This document shows positions 1 to 6,754 of a stretch of 10,716 nucleotides of DNA, one piece after another. The DNA is from Anaerolineaceae bacterium (GTDB lineage: Bacteria; Chloroflexota; Anaerolineae; Anaerolineales; Anaerolineaceae): the NCBI GenBank assembly GCA_003532515.1, contig DOEX01000260.1, forward strand, positions 1 to 10,716, given 5' to 3'. The stretch's first letter is position 1. Each line of letters begins with the position of its first letter. The notes beneath the pieces are model-generated. The model worked only from the letters and a program-made list of their open reading frames with translations, did no database searches and was not told the origin of the DNA. Position numbers and translations under genes: made by a program.

Positions 1-1122
1 ACTGTAGAAAATAATTCTCAACAAAATGCTTTTGACCAGGCAAAGACAAAAATCGAAAACCTATTTTCGCCCTCAGGAATAGCCGCGTATCAATTGGAAT
101 TAGTCAATGCCCAAAACGTTTATGATGAAGCATTATTTACTTACGAATCATTAGATTCAGAGAGTGCTTACACCGATGAGATCGCCATTTTACAAGCTGC
201 TCTGCTCACCGCACAGGATGAATTTAACAAATATGAGGAGCTGTTTGACTATTACACAAATGTTGCGGATGATAATCCCTACAAGATCAGGGCTTTAGCA
301 GATCTGGCTGAAGCCAAGATCAAGTTAGAAGAAGCTGAAGCAAAATTGAATTCTTATGCGAGTAAATCTCCTGAGTTCGAAAAGGAAATTGCTGACTCAA
401 ACCTCAAGATCGCGCAAACACGATTAACCGAAGCACAACTTGCCCTGGAGATACTTCAATCAGGGGACCTGAACGCATTAAAGCGGTCGTTGGAAGCTTC
501 CGACGGAACCCCCCTGGCTAAATTAAAGCTCGACTATCTTGCTTACATCAACGCGGAGATCGCGTTAGAAAACACGAAATTGATTGCTCCGTTTGACGGT
601 ACCGTTGTAAATATTAATTTTTCAGTAGGTCAAAATGTGGGATCAAACCCGGCCTTAACACTCGCCTCAATGTATCCTTTACATGTCAAAATTTATTTAG
701 ATGAAACTGACATAGCAGGTCTTGCCGTTGGAAACCGCGTTTTATACACATTTAATGCCTACACTGATTTGGTTATTGAGGGAGAGCTGTTTGCTGTTGA
801 ACCTTTCCTGCAAAGCGTTGAGGGTTCACCGGCAGTTGTGGTTTGGGGAACCTTACCGGATGAATTACCTGTTGATGTGTTTATTGGAATGACAACAGAT
901 GTCGAAATCATTACCGGAGAAACCGAAAACGCGCTGATCATTCCTATCCAAGGCTTACGGGAAATCAGCGCTGGCGCTTTTGGCGTGTTTGTATTGCAGG
1001 AAGACGGTTCTCTGAAACTCACGCAAGTTACTGTTGGATTACAAGACTTTGCCAATGCTGAAATATTAAGCGGTTTGAAGGCTGGCGATGTCATCAGTAC
1101 GGGCACTATTGAAACCGAATGA
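1..1122 (+). CDS. HlyD/MacA-type periplasmic adaptor (membrane fusion) subunit, 5' end missing
   Basis: The reading frame is open from base 1, so the true start lies upstream; 373 codons are visible before the TGA at 1120-1122. The first about 190 residues are rich in Glu, Ala, Lys, Leu and Gln with heptad-like spacing, as in the coiled-coil hairpin of HlyD/MacA adaptors. A lipoyl-type half motif (LIAPFDGTVVNINFSVGQ) follows at bases about 580-633, then a beta-barrel region (VKIYLDETDIAGLAVGNRV) and a membrane-proximal domain to the end. Adaptors of this family bridge an ABC permease to an outer channel or to substrates outside the membrane. The ATPase gene starts within its stop codon (ATGA, 1119-1122), so the two are translationally coupled. 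The signal peptide or membrane anchor, and the first lipoyl half, must lie outside the window. The family call is secure; the exported substrate is unknown. Confidence 0.92.
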   Translation, partial: TVENNSQQNAFDQAKTKIENLFSPSGIAAYQLELVNAQNVYDEALFTYESLDSESAYTDEIAILQAALLTAQDEFNKYEELFDYYTNVADDNPYKIRALADLAEAKIKLEEAEAKLNSYASKSPEFEKEIADSNLKIAQTRLTEAQLALEILQSGDLNALKRSLEASDGTPLAKLKLDYLAYINAEIALENTKLIAPFDGTVVNINFSVGQNVGSNPALTLASMYPLHVKIYLDETDIAGLAVGNRVLYTFNAYTDLVIEGELFAVEPFLQSVEGSPAVVVWGTLPDELPVDVFIGMTTDVEIITGETENALIIPIQGLREISAGAFGVFVLQEDGSLKLTQVTVGLQDFANAEILSGLKAGDVISTGTIETE

Positions 1123-1874
1123 GCGACGATATCAAAACGGATAAGACGATGGAACGAGCTCTCATTGATATTAAAGAAATGACAAAAGTGTATGGGACTG
1201 GGGAAACCGCGATTTTTGCATTAGCAGGCATTGATATGCAAATAGAAATGGGGGAATTTGTTGCTATCATGGGACACTCCGGTTCCGGAAAGTCGACCCT
1301 CCTTAATATTTTAGGCTGCCTTGACAGGCCTACCGCAGGCTCATATTTTCTTGGGGATCGTGATGTGAGCAAGTTGAACAAAAATCAACTTTCAGAAGTT
1401 AGAAACAATAAGCTTGGTTTCATATTTCAGTCATTCAATTTACTTCCGCGCCTGAGTGCGTTGGCTAATGTGATGCTGCCTTTGTATTACAACTCTTTTG
1501 AGGATATCTCTGATATTGAGGCTCGAAGCCGTGCAGCAGATTCATTAGAATCTGTAGGTTTGGGTTCCAGGCTAAACCATTACCCCAATCAACTTTCCGG
1601 GGGACAGCAACAAAGGGTTGCCATCGCTCGCGCTCTGGTCAACCATCCCTCGGTAATTCTTGCGGACGAGCCTACTGGTAATCTGGATTCAAAGACTGGC
1701 GTTGAGATCATGGAAGTGTTGAGTTTACTGCATAAAATGGGCACAACCATTGTGATGGTAACGCATGAATCAGACATTGCGCAGTATGCTGACAGGGTGA
1801 TATGCGTGAAAGATGGGTCGATCACTTCAGAGCATGATTGTTCAAATCCTCCTACCGTTTTCCAGAAAGACTAA
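1119..1874 (+). CDS. MacB/LolD-type ABC transporter ATP-binding subunit
   Basis: This 251-residue cytoplasmic ATPase powers the adaptor/permease complex. All ABC motifs are intact: Walker A GHSGSGKST (residues 52-60), Q-loop Gln104 in FIFQSFNLLP, signature LSGGQQQRVAIARAL (159-173), Walker B VILADEP with catalytic Glu184, D-loop NLDS (188-191) and H-loop His216 in VMVTHE. The Q-loop context and the ADEPTGNLD sequence are typical of the LolD/MacB/FtsE branch, which drives mechanotransmission pumps rather than conventional channels. The ATG at 1119 overlaps the adaptor stop and lacks a clear Shine-Dalgarno, which fits coupling. An ATG at 1149 (MERALID) is a possible shorter start, because homologues usually begin close to that point. 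The permease follows after 2 bases. The tail after residue 238 looks non-conserved. Confidence 0.96.
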   Translation: MSDDIKTDKTMERALIDIKEMTKVYGTGETAIFALAGIDMQIEMGEFVAIMGHSGSGKSTLLNILGCLDRPTAGSYFLGDRDVSKLNKNQLSEVRNNKLGFIFQSFNLLPRLSALANVMLPLYYNSFEDISDIEARSRAADSLESVGLGSRLNHYPNQLSGGQQQRVAIARALVNHPSVILADEPTGNLDSKTGVEIMEVLSLLHKMGTTIVMVTHESDIAQYADRVICVKDGSITSEHDCSNPPTVFQKD

Positions 1875-1876
1875 AG

Positions 1877-3088
1877 ATGAAACCTAAGAAAATTCTTCGA
1901 TCGGCTTGGGAAGGACTAACGCTCAATAAAGGACGTTCATTTTTGACCACCCTTGGGGTCATTATTGGAGTTGCTTCAGTGATCATTATGTTAGCAATCA
2001 GCGCGGGTACCGAAATGGCAATTGCTGAAGAAATTAACTCTTTGGGAGCAAGCCTTGTGATTGTTTCCCCAGCCCGCGGGATGCCTGGAAGTGCTAAAAA
2101 CTTATTGTATGATGACGCAATGGCAATTCGGGAACAGGTTGTTGGGATTGTTGGAGTTTCTGCAGAACAAGCTCCTCCTGCTCAAAATATTAAAGCCAAT
2201 GACAAGACCATGGAATCAATTTCCGTAATAGGCACCTCAGCAGAATTTCCTGCTGTTCGCGATTATCTTGTTGCTTACGGCAGGTACTTTTCAGAAAGTG
2301 AAGATGATCGCAAAGCCAAAGTTGCTGTTCTGGGAGCTGGAATCGCAACAGATTTATTCGGAGAAAGTGACCCAATCGGGCAGGTAATCACTGTAGAAAC
2401 AACCAAACTGACCATCATTGGTGTTATGGAAGCCAAAGGCATGGTTTCTGACATAGATTATGACGGACGAATCTATTTACCAATAAACCTGGTATTTCAA
2501 AAATTTGTTCCTTCCATGAATATTGGCGGTGAACGAATCAGAACAATCTATGTTAAAGCCGAAAATCCAGAACAAATCCCAAGCGTTATTGCACAAGTCA
2601 CTGATTTGCTGGCTAAACGTCATGATGTTGAAGGAACCACCCCAGATTTTTCTGTTCAAACCCAACAAGACATCATTTCAACAAGAGAAGCTACTACAGA
2701 AGCCTTCCGCAACCTATTAGCCTGGGTAGCCGGGGTTTCATTGGTAGTCGGTGGCATAGGCATAATGAACATCATGTTGGTAAGTGTGACAGAACGAACA
2801 CGGGAGATAGGTTTGCGCCAGGCATTAGGAGCAAGACCATCCGATGTTTTGCTTCAGTTCTTACTCGAAGCTGTAATTTTAAGTCTTGTCGGAGGTCTGG
2901 TTGGCATCGTGATTGGCTTAGCGGGCTCCTATATTTTTGGCATTTTTGGCGGTATGAAAACCGCCATTGTGCCACTTTCCATTCCATTAGCATTTGGAGC
3001 AGCAGCCCTGGTAGGCATCTTTTTTGGATACTACCCGGCTGTCCAGGCTGCAAAACTCGATCCTATTGTCGCATTGCGACATGAATAA
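1877..3088 (+). CDS. MacB/FtsX-type ABC transporter permease
   Basis: A 403-residue inner-membrane permease with the MacB topology. TM1 is at about residues 22-42 (FLTTLGVIIGVASVIIMLAI), followed by a large extracytoplasmic domain (about 50-275) and three C-terminal helices near 279-303, 328-355 and 367-386. The coupling-helix motif SVTERTREIGLRQALGAR (303-320) and the end sequence YYPAVQAAKLDPIVALRHE are hallmarks of the family. I start it at the ATG at 1877 rather than the in-frame TTG at 1838: the resulting MKPKKILRSAWEGLTLNKGRS matches the usual amphipathic N-terminus, and the longer version would overlap the ATPase. The gap of 2 bases after the ATPase stop marks a single operon. No ATPase domain is fused to it, so this is the split form, unlike E. 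coli MacB. Substrates of such pumps include peptides, macrolides and lipoproteins; none can be chosen here. Confidence 0.95.
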   Translation: MKPKKILRSAWEGLTLNKGRSFLTTLGVIIGVASVIIMLAISAGTEMAIAEEINSLGASLVIVSPARGMPGSAKNLLYDDAMAIREQVVGIVGVSAEQAPPAQNIKANDKTMESISVIGTSAEFPAVRDYLVAYGRYFSESEDDRKAKVAVLGAGIATDLFGESDPIGQVITVETTKLTIIGVMEAKGMVSDIDYDGRIYLPINLVFQKFVPSMNIGGERIRTIYVKAENPEQIPSVIAQVTDLLAKRHDVEGTTPDFSVQTQQDIISTREATTEAFRNLLAWVAGVSLVVGGIGIMNIMLVSVTERTREIGLRQALGARPSDVLLQFLLEAVILSLVGGLVGIVIGLAGSYIFGIFGGMKTAIVPLSIPLAFGAAALVGIFFGYYPAVQAAKLDPIVALRHE

Positions 3089-3097
3089 ATAGAATAA

Positions 3098-3103
3098 TAA
3101 GGA
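3098..3103 (+). promoter_or_regulatory. Ribosome binding site of the lipoprotein gene
   Basis: TAAGGA sits 8 bases before the ATG at 3112. It is the clearest Shine-Dalgarno in the export operon, whose other internal starts rely on overlap or very close spacing. It also fixes the lipoprotein start. Confidence 0.75.
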
Positions 3104-3111
3104 CAATTTCA

Positions 3112-3756
3112 ATGAAACGTATATCACTAATCTTAGCGGTTGTTTTAGTAGCTATTTCAATAGCTGGATGTGGGTCTTCCTCTGAACCAACACAAGCACC
3201 TGCCTTGGTTGAACCCAATGTTCAAACAAGCAAAATAACTTCAGAGCCAAATCTTGCAGATCCAAACACGGTTACCTTCGAATATGAATATGAAAACGCC
3301 ATTTCAAGAAGGTTAATGCTATCTTTCGGCATTTTAAAGTTAGCAGACACGGATGTTCAAATCGATAAGGAACAAGCCTCCCAATTTTTATTTCTCTGGC
3401 AGGCTCTAAGCAATTTGACCAACTCCGGTACCAGCGCTGACGCAGAAGTGGATGCCTTATTGTCTCAGATAGAACTTGTTTTTACTCCTGAGCAAATTAG
3501 CGCGATTAATGCCATGAAACTAACCCAAACAGATATGCAAACATGGGCTCAAGAAAATGGGATAACTTTTGGATCGGGCACAGGGTCGGAACAAACTCCT
3601 GGTCAGGGTATGGGACAGGGATCAGGGATGACAGACGATGAAAGAGCAACCAAGCAAGCTGAAAATGGTATGACTGGAAATAGCACATCGCGAGATAGCG
3701 GTATTTCTTCAGCAATCACTAAGGCGTTAATAAGTTACTTGGAAAATTTCCAGTGA
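3112..3756 (+). CDS. Secreted lipoprotein of unknown function, with Gly/Gln/Met-rich segment
   Basis: A 214-residue protein with a textbook lipoprotein signal: MKR, a hydrophobic core (residues 4-17) and lipobox IAGC with the lipidated Cys20, followed by GSSS. It should be anchored on the outer face of the cytoplasmic membrane. A TAAGGA ribosome site at 3098-3103 lies 8 bases before the ATG. The region after the signal is Pro/Thr/Asn-rich to residue about 52. A helical part (60-150) includes QFLFLWQALSNL and FTPEQISAINAMKLTQTDMQ, and then comes a low-complexity stretch (154-190) rich in Gly, Gln and Met. I know no named domain for it. I have an impression, not checkable here, that similar proteins accompany adaptor/ABC genes in Anaerolineae. 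It starts 23 bases after the permease stop, so it is probably the last gene of the export operon: an accessory factor, sensor or substrate. Confidence 0.9.
   Translation: MKRISLILAVVLVAISIAGCGSSSEPTQAPALVEPNVQTSKITSEPNLADPNTVTFEYEYENAISRRLMLSFGILKLADTDVQIDKEQASQFLFLWQALSNLTNSGTSADAEVDALLSQIELVFTPEQISAINAMKLTQTDMQTWAQENGITFGSGTGSEQTPGQGMGQGSGMTDDERATKQAENGMTGNSTSRDSGISSAITKALISYLENFQ
3606..3627 (+). other. Canonical G-quadruplex motif inside the lipoprotein gene
   Basis: Four GGG runs (3606-3608, 3612-3614, 3618-3620, 3625-3627) are separated by loops of 3, 3 and 4 bases, which meets the G3N1-7 rule. Two further GGG runs lie just upstream at 3576-3578 and 3583-3585. All are on the coding strand, so the mRNA could fold the same way. 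The DNA encodes the Gly/Gln/Met-rich segment. Folding is not shown; codon use for Gly and Gln may be the only cause. Confidence 0.7.
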
Positions 3757-3905
3757 TTTCGATTCTGGTAATTTGTCCACCGAACAATTGTTGATAAAGT
3801 CGATAGGAATGGAACTAAGTATTTAAAAGCAAAACACTCTTAGCGCACTTTTTTTGACTTTGAATAGCCTTGCAAAAAGACCAGCGAAGGTTGGGTAATT
3901 GCGGG
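3757..3905. other. Convergent intergenic region
   Basis: This 149-base gap lies between the end of the export operon (plus) and the end of the 134-aa membrane protein gene (minus). It contains a run of seven T at 3849-3855 with no convincing stem before it, and the left arm of an inverted repeat that reaches into the minus gene's stop codon. I see no ORF, tRNA or promoter of note. Confidence 0.6.
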
Positions 3906-3910
3906 CTATT
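3863..3910. terminator. Possible terminator hairpin between convergent genes
   Basis: AATAGCC (3863-3869) pairs with GGCTATT (3904-3910), and GCAA (3872-3875) pairs with TTGC (3899-3902), with a TT/G bulge and a 23-base loop. Read on the plus strand it is followed by a T-rich run (3911-3924), so it could end transcription from the export operon. Its right arm contains the stop codon of the minus-strand gene (3906-3908). On the minus strand no T run follows, so it is a weaker candidate in that direction. The long loop and bulge keep this tentative. Confidence 0.4.
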
Positions 3911-4310
3911 TTCTGTTTTTCTTCCGCTGAATCTGCTGGTACATCTCGCCCATTGTGCCGCCGTTAATGCCCCCAAAAACCGCCATAAAGCCAACCAGTG
4001 GAGCTAATAGCCCTGATTTCCAGGTCATCAACACAATCACAACCAAGCCGGCAAGTCCACCGTAGACCCCGTAGGTGGGACCGCGCCTGTCTTTCGCCAA
4101 GAGCGTCACCAAGAAGCCAATCGTTAGAGCGCCTAAAAAAATACCGAGCATGAGAGTCGTATCGACGCCCTGCATCAATTCACCATAGCGCAGCATCATC
4201 GAATCCATCAGGCTGAAAAAGAGCAGCGCCCAACCAACATTCAATAGCATGGCAAGACCAAGATAGGCATATTTGGTTCCACGGGGATCGAGCATCCGGC
4301 TAAGTTTCAT
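3906..4310 (-). CDS. Four-helix membrane protein of unknown function
   Basis: A 134-residue, very hydrophobic protein with four likely membrane helices at about residues 15-35, 51-71, 79-97 and 100-118. A short basic N-terminus (MKLSRMLDPRGTK) and a basic tail (QRKKNRK) suggest both ends are cytoplasmic. The segment AVFGGINGGTMGEMYQ at the last helix is the most distinctive stretch, with small residues that could pack helices. I recognise no family. There is no Shine-Dalgarno before the ATG at 4308-4310; instead a TACAAT box ends 7 bases upstream, which points to a leaderless transcript. A hairpin with a T run separates it from the upstream 768-aa gene, so it is probably transcribed on its own. 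Length, smooth hydrophobicity pattern and clean stop make it a real gene. Confidence 0.85.
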   Translation of the reverse strand: MKLSRMLDPRGTKYAYLGLAMLLNVGWALLFFSLMDSMMLRYGELMQGVDTTLMLGIFLGALTIGFLVTLLAKDRRGPTYGVYGGLAGLVVIVLMTWKSGLLAPLVGFMAVFGGINGGTMGEMYQQIQRKKNRK

Positions 4311-4317
4311 GGAAAGA

Positions 4318-4323
4318 ATTGTA
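4318..4323 (-). promoter_or_regulatory. -10 box of a likely leaderless promoter for the 134-aa gene
   Basis: On the minus strand TACAAT is followed by 7 bases (TCTTTCC) and then ATG. With normal -10 spacing, transcription would begin at or next to the A of the start codon. No purine-rich ribosome site is present. I find no good -35 box 15-18 bases upstream, which weakens the call. Confidence 0.5.
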
Positions 4324-4344
4324 CCGTAGAAGCCATGTCATTGC

Positions 4345-4374
4345 GTAAAAAGAAGTCAATTGAAATTGTCTTCT
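4345..4374 (-). terminator. Rho-independent terminator of the 768-aa gene
   Basis: AGAAGTCAATT (4351-4361) and AATTGTCTTCT (4364-4374) form an inverted repeat matching at 10 of 11 positions. Read on the minus strand the hairpin is followed at once by a run of T (4347-4351). It overlaps the TAG stop (4373-4375) of the 768-aa gene. The stem is AT-rich, so it is probably a modest terminator. It argues that the 134-aa gene downstream has its own promoter. Confidence 0.6.
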
Positions 4375-6679
4375 AAGGCAAAACCGCATGATAGAGCTGA
4401 TTCCCAAATGCCAGGAAAATACGTCGGTCCGGGCTAACATAAAAAGCGCTGGCTTTTCCTTCAGGCAATACACCTGCGCTTACCCCTGACCGTAATACTT
4501 TATTCAGGTTCAGGCGCAGGCTAAACTGATAGAGTTCAGCTTTTTCAGCCTCAAGATAGTAGATGGAGGGGTCTGGTGGCGGAGAATAAGCGATCTGCTC
4601 AAACTTCAGTGTCGCAAAATCCACATTCGCGCCACTGGTGCCGGCATCCAGGTAAGGATAAGGATCGTCACAGGAAGTTATTCCTGAAACAAAGGAGGAC
4701 AAACAGTGCGAACTGTGCCCATCGGCATGCAGTAAGAACAATTCTTCCCCTTCAACCTCAAGGTCAACAGCATTGGTAAGATCAACAAGCTCTTCGTCAA
4801 AAAAGACCGATGGGGCGTTGTTAAAATTAGCGGTAAAACCACGATAGATCCAGAGTGCTTTGTTTCCGGGGTCGAGCACGTAGAGACGGTTGCTGTCGAA
4901 TACCATTCTTTTCAACGCAGCCCAGCCGAGTTCCGGGGTTGGCAAATGGGCAGCACTCGGGCTGGTGTTGGGAGAGCAATAAATCAGGTTCCCTTCAGCG
5001 TCAATCGCCATCACTGGAGCTTTAGCGGGGTTGTTGAGAGGAATACTGATCAGGTCGACCAACTCGCCCACCTGGACACCTTCATAAGTTCCCGGTCCGC
5101 AAACAAATTCGCTGTCCATTTCATAACCAGAGGTAAACAAGCGCAGATATTTCACCGATCCGCTGGCTTGGTCGAGTAAATAGAGGTCGTTATTCAAAGA
5201 GACTATCACACTGATATTCAGACCAGGGTAAAGGCTTGGGGCAAAAGCAGGTACATATTGAAGCCTCCTGGCGCCATCCAGCTCATCTATGGCAATTTGA
5301 GCCCGCAGTCGCAGGGTTTGCACCTCGGCGGTGTCCTGGTAAGCTGCAGCCTGGTCCAGCCAAACAAGGGCTTGTTCCCAGCCTTCTCGCTGAAGGTCTT
5401 CGGATTGCATTAAGGCAGCATTGTTGACCGATGCCTGTGCTTGTGCCAGGTAATAAGCATATTCGTGATCTTCGCCGCGGTTGAAGAAAACCATCGCTGC
5501 TATAAAAACAATCACCAGCGGCACCAAAATCGCAATCAGCGCCTTCATTAGCGGAGAAAGCTCCTTCACATTTTCAGCTTGCTCTGTCGTCCCAGCTTGT
5601 TTCCCAGCAGATGCGATCGTTTCCGCTTTGTCTTCTACATTTCGCAGCCAACCTGCACCTGATGCAACTCCCTGGAGAGCTTTTTCTTTTATGACCCCAA
5701 AATCAGGTCTCTCATGATCTCGTTTGGCAGCAGAATCTTCGACCTGATCCTCTGGTTCGGTTTCGACCGGAATTGATTCAGATCCCCCGGTTGCAGGTAC
5801 TGGTTCAGCGGGATGTTCTTCGACTTCTACTTCCTCAGGTGGCTCTTCCTGGGTTGTTTGAGGATACAGCACAGCCTGCCCGAACAGGTTTTCCGCAAGG
5901 CTGGGCTCGTAGGGGAGTGTTTCCTGGTTGTCCTCAATCTGTTGTTGCTCTGGCTGGATCTCCTGCAGGGCAGGTTCTTCTAAAGCGACTGAAGTTAACT
6001 TGTCTGAAGGTAATAAAGAAGCAAAATCAAACGAGGCAATATCAGCGTTTTTAATCTTATTGGAACCGATGCAGATTTGTGTGATGCCCAGGGGCTGATT
6101 TTCTTCTGACCTGAGGGTCAATTCACCTACCAACAAAGAGTTATCTTCCGAATCAATAACCTCCCCTTCAAACGGCATGCTGAAAACAACGGTTTCATCA
6201 CCTTTCAAGGACAACTGATAATAGCGGGGGTTGGTTACAGTAACAACGCCTAAACCGCGTTGATCGAGTGTTTCGTCAAAAAATGATTCCACTTTTCCAT
6301 TCGAAAGAACCAGTGCCTGGCTTGCTCCAACCTGTGCAAGAAATAAGGTGTCTTGATGAATCACTCCCAACGACAGGCTGCCTGTTTGCCAGGATTCGGG
6401 TTGATCAAAATGAGGATTCTTTTGCAGAAAAGTACGGTTCAGCCCGTCCATGAACTCACGAATTGCTTTGGTTACCGAACCACTGGTCTTGAAGAAGTCG
6501 TTTGCCAATTCTTCCATCTCTTTTTTCAAAGAGTCAGCAGGCTCAGCGTTGTTTTTCAAGCTCAGAAAAACCAAGAGCAGATCATCCTCCCTTCCCCTGG
6601 TTCTTTGTTTTGGGTTATTGAAGGCTGTGAGGGTAGCGCGCTGCCCATCGGGTTGGAATATTGTGAGATCGAATTTCAT
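4373..6679 (-). CDS. Membrane-anchored protein: degenerate PP2C-like domain, acidic linker, one TM helix, propeller-like C-terminus
   Basis: A 768-residue protein starting at ATG 6677-6679 (MKFDLTIFQP), chosen because AAAAGGTG lies just upstream and the longer frame would run into the divergent gene. Residues 1-220 resemble a PPM/PP2C phosphatase fold: GVIHQDTLFLAQVGASQALVLSNGKV (105-130) aligns by eye with the PP2C strand that normally ends in GDSR, here GASQ. The metal-binding DGxGG motif is absent, so it is probably a pseudo-phosphatase. An acidic Pro/Glu/Gln-rich linker spans about 232-318, a TM helix 379-399 (ALIAILVPLVIVFIAAMVFF), and an alpha-helical segment 405-472. Repeated beta-strand units (NNDLYLLDQASGSVKYL, NRLYVLDPGNKALWIYRG, RRIFLAFGNQLYHAV) to residue 768 suggest a beta-propeller outside the cell. 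The arrangement suits a receptor or scaffold. The coding call is firm; the domain reading is from inspection only. Confidence 0.9.
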   Translation of the reverse strand: MKFDLTIFQPDGQRATLTAFNNPKQRTRGREDDLLLVFLSLKNNAEPADSLKKEMEELANDFFKTSGSVTKAIREFMDGLNRTFLQKNPHFDQPESWQTGSLSLGVIHQDTLFLAQVGASQALVLSNGKVESFFDETLDQRGLGVVTVTNPRYYQLSLKGDETVVFSMPFEGEVIDSEDNSLLVGELTLRSEENQPLGITQICIGSNKIKNADIASFDFASLLPSDKLTSVALEEPALQEIQPEQQQIEDNQETLPYEPSLAENLFGQAVLYPQTTQEEPPEEVEVEEHPAEPVPATGGSESIPVETEPEDQVEDSAAKRDHERPDFGVIKEKALQGVASGAGWLRNVEDKAETIASAGKQAGTTEQAENVKELSPLMKALIAILVPLVIVFIAAMVFFNRGEDHEYAYYLAQAQASVNNAALMQSEDLQREGWEQALVWLDQAAAYQDTAEVQTLRLRAQIAIDELDGARRLQYVPAFAPSLYPGLNISVIVSLNNDLYLLDQASGSVKYLRLFTSGYEMDSEFVCGPGTYEGVQVGELVDLISIPLNNPAKAPVMAIDAEGNLIYCSPNTSPSAAHLPTPELGWAALKRMVFDSNRLYVLDPGNKALWIYRGFTANFNNAPSVFFDEELVDLTNAVDLEVEGEELFLLHADGHSSHCLSSFVSGITSCDDPYPYLDAGTSGANVDFATLKFEQIAYSPPPDPSIYYLEAEKAELYQFSLRLNLNKVLRSGVSAGVLPEGKASAFYVSPDRRIFLAFGNQLYHAVLP

Positions 6680-6683
6680 GATG

Positions 6684-6691
6684 CACCTTTT
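6684..6691 (-). promoter_or_regulatory. Ribosome binding site fixing the start of the 768-aa gene
   Basis: On the minus strand AAAAGGTG ends 4 bases before the ATG at 6679-6677. This supports the 768-residue start over an in-frame start 59 codons upstream that would overlap the divergent acyltransferase gene. Confidence 0.75.
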
Positions 6692-6741
6692 CTTAATGCA
6701 ATAATGCCTGGTACAAACAGTACACAATTCGTGCCAGAGAG

Positions 6742-6747
6742 TATAAT
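6742..6747 (+). promoter_or_regulatory. -10 box of a likely leaderless promoter for the acyltransferase gene
   Basis: A perfect TATAAT is followed by 7 bases (ACCGTGC) and the ATG at 6755. Transcription would begin at about the start codon, leaving no 5' leader, and no Shine-Dalgarno is visible. The -35 region at about 6719-6724 (AGTACA) matches only half of TTGACA. Confidence 0.6.
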
Positions 6748-6754
6748 ACCGTGC

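Larger units (their letters stand above)
6680..6754. promoter_or_regulatory. Divergent promoter region
   Basis: These 75 bases separate the starts of the 768-aa gene (minus) and the acyltransferase gene (plus) and must hold both promoters. The plus-strand TATAAT at 6742-6747 is clear. For the minus strand I see only weak -10-like ATTATT/CATTAA stretches. GTAC occurs twice around a 5-base spacer (6711-6714 and 6720-6723), a small symmetric element that could be chance. Confidence 0.6.

Noticed and set aside
94..96. TTG as the start of the adaptor gene
   Set aside because: The frame is open and adaptor-like back to base 1, so the TTG is internal and the gene begins upstream of the window.
1838..1876. 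Longer permease starting at TTG 1838
   Set aside because: It would overlap the ATPase by 37 bases and adds residues unlike MacB; the ATG at 1877 gives the normal N-terminus.
5236..6054. Plus-strand open frames inside the 768-aa gene
   Set aside because: They have no plausible ribosome sites, show shadow-like composition, and are fully explained by the minus-strand gene.
6353..6754. N-terminal extension of the acyltransferase
   Set aside because: This part is only an open antisense frame of the 768-aa gene and shows no domain; TATAAT and the family alignment support the start at 6755.
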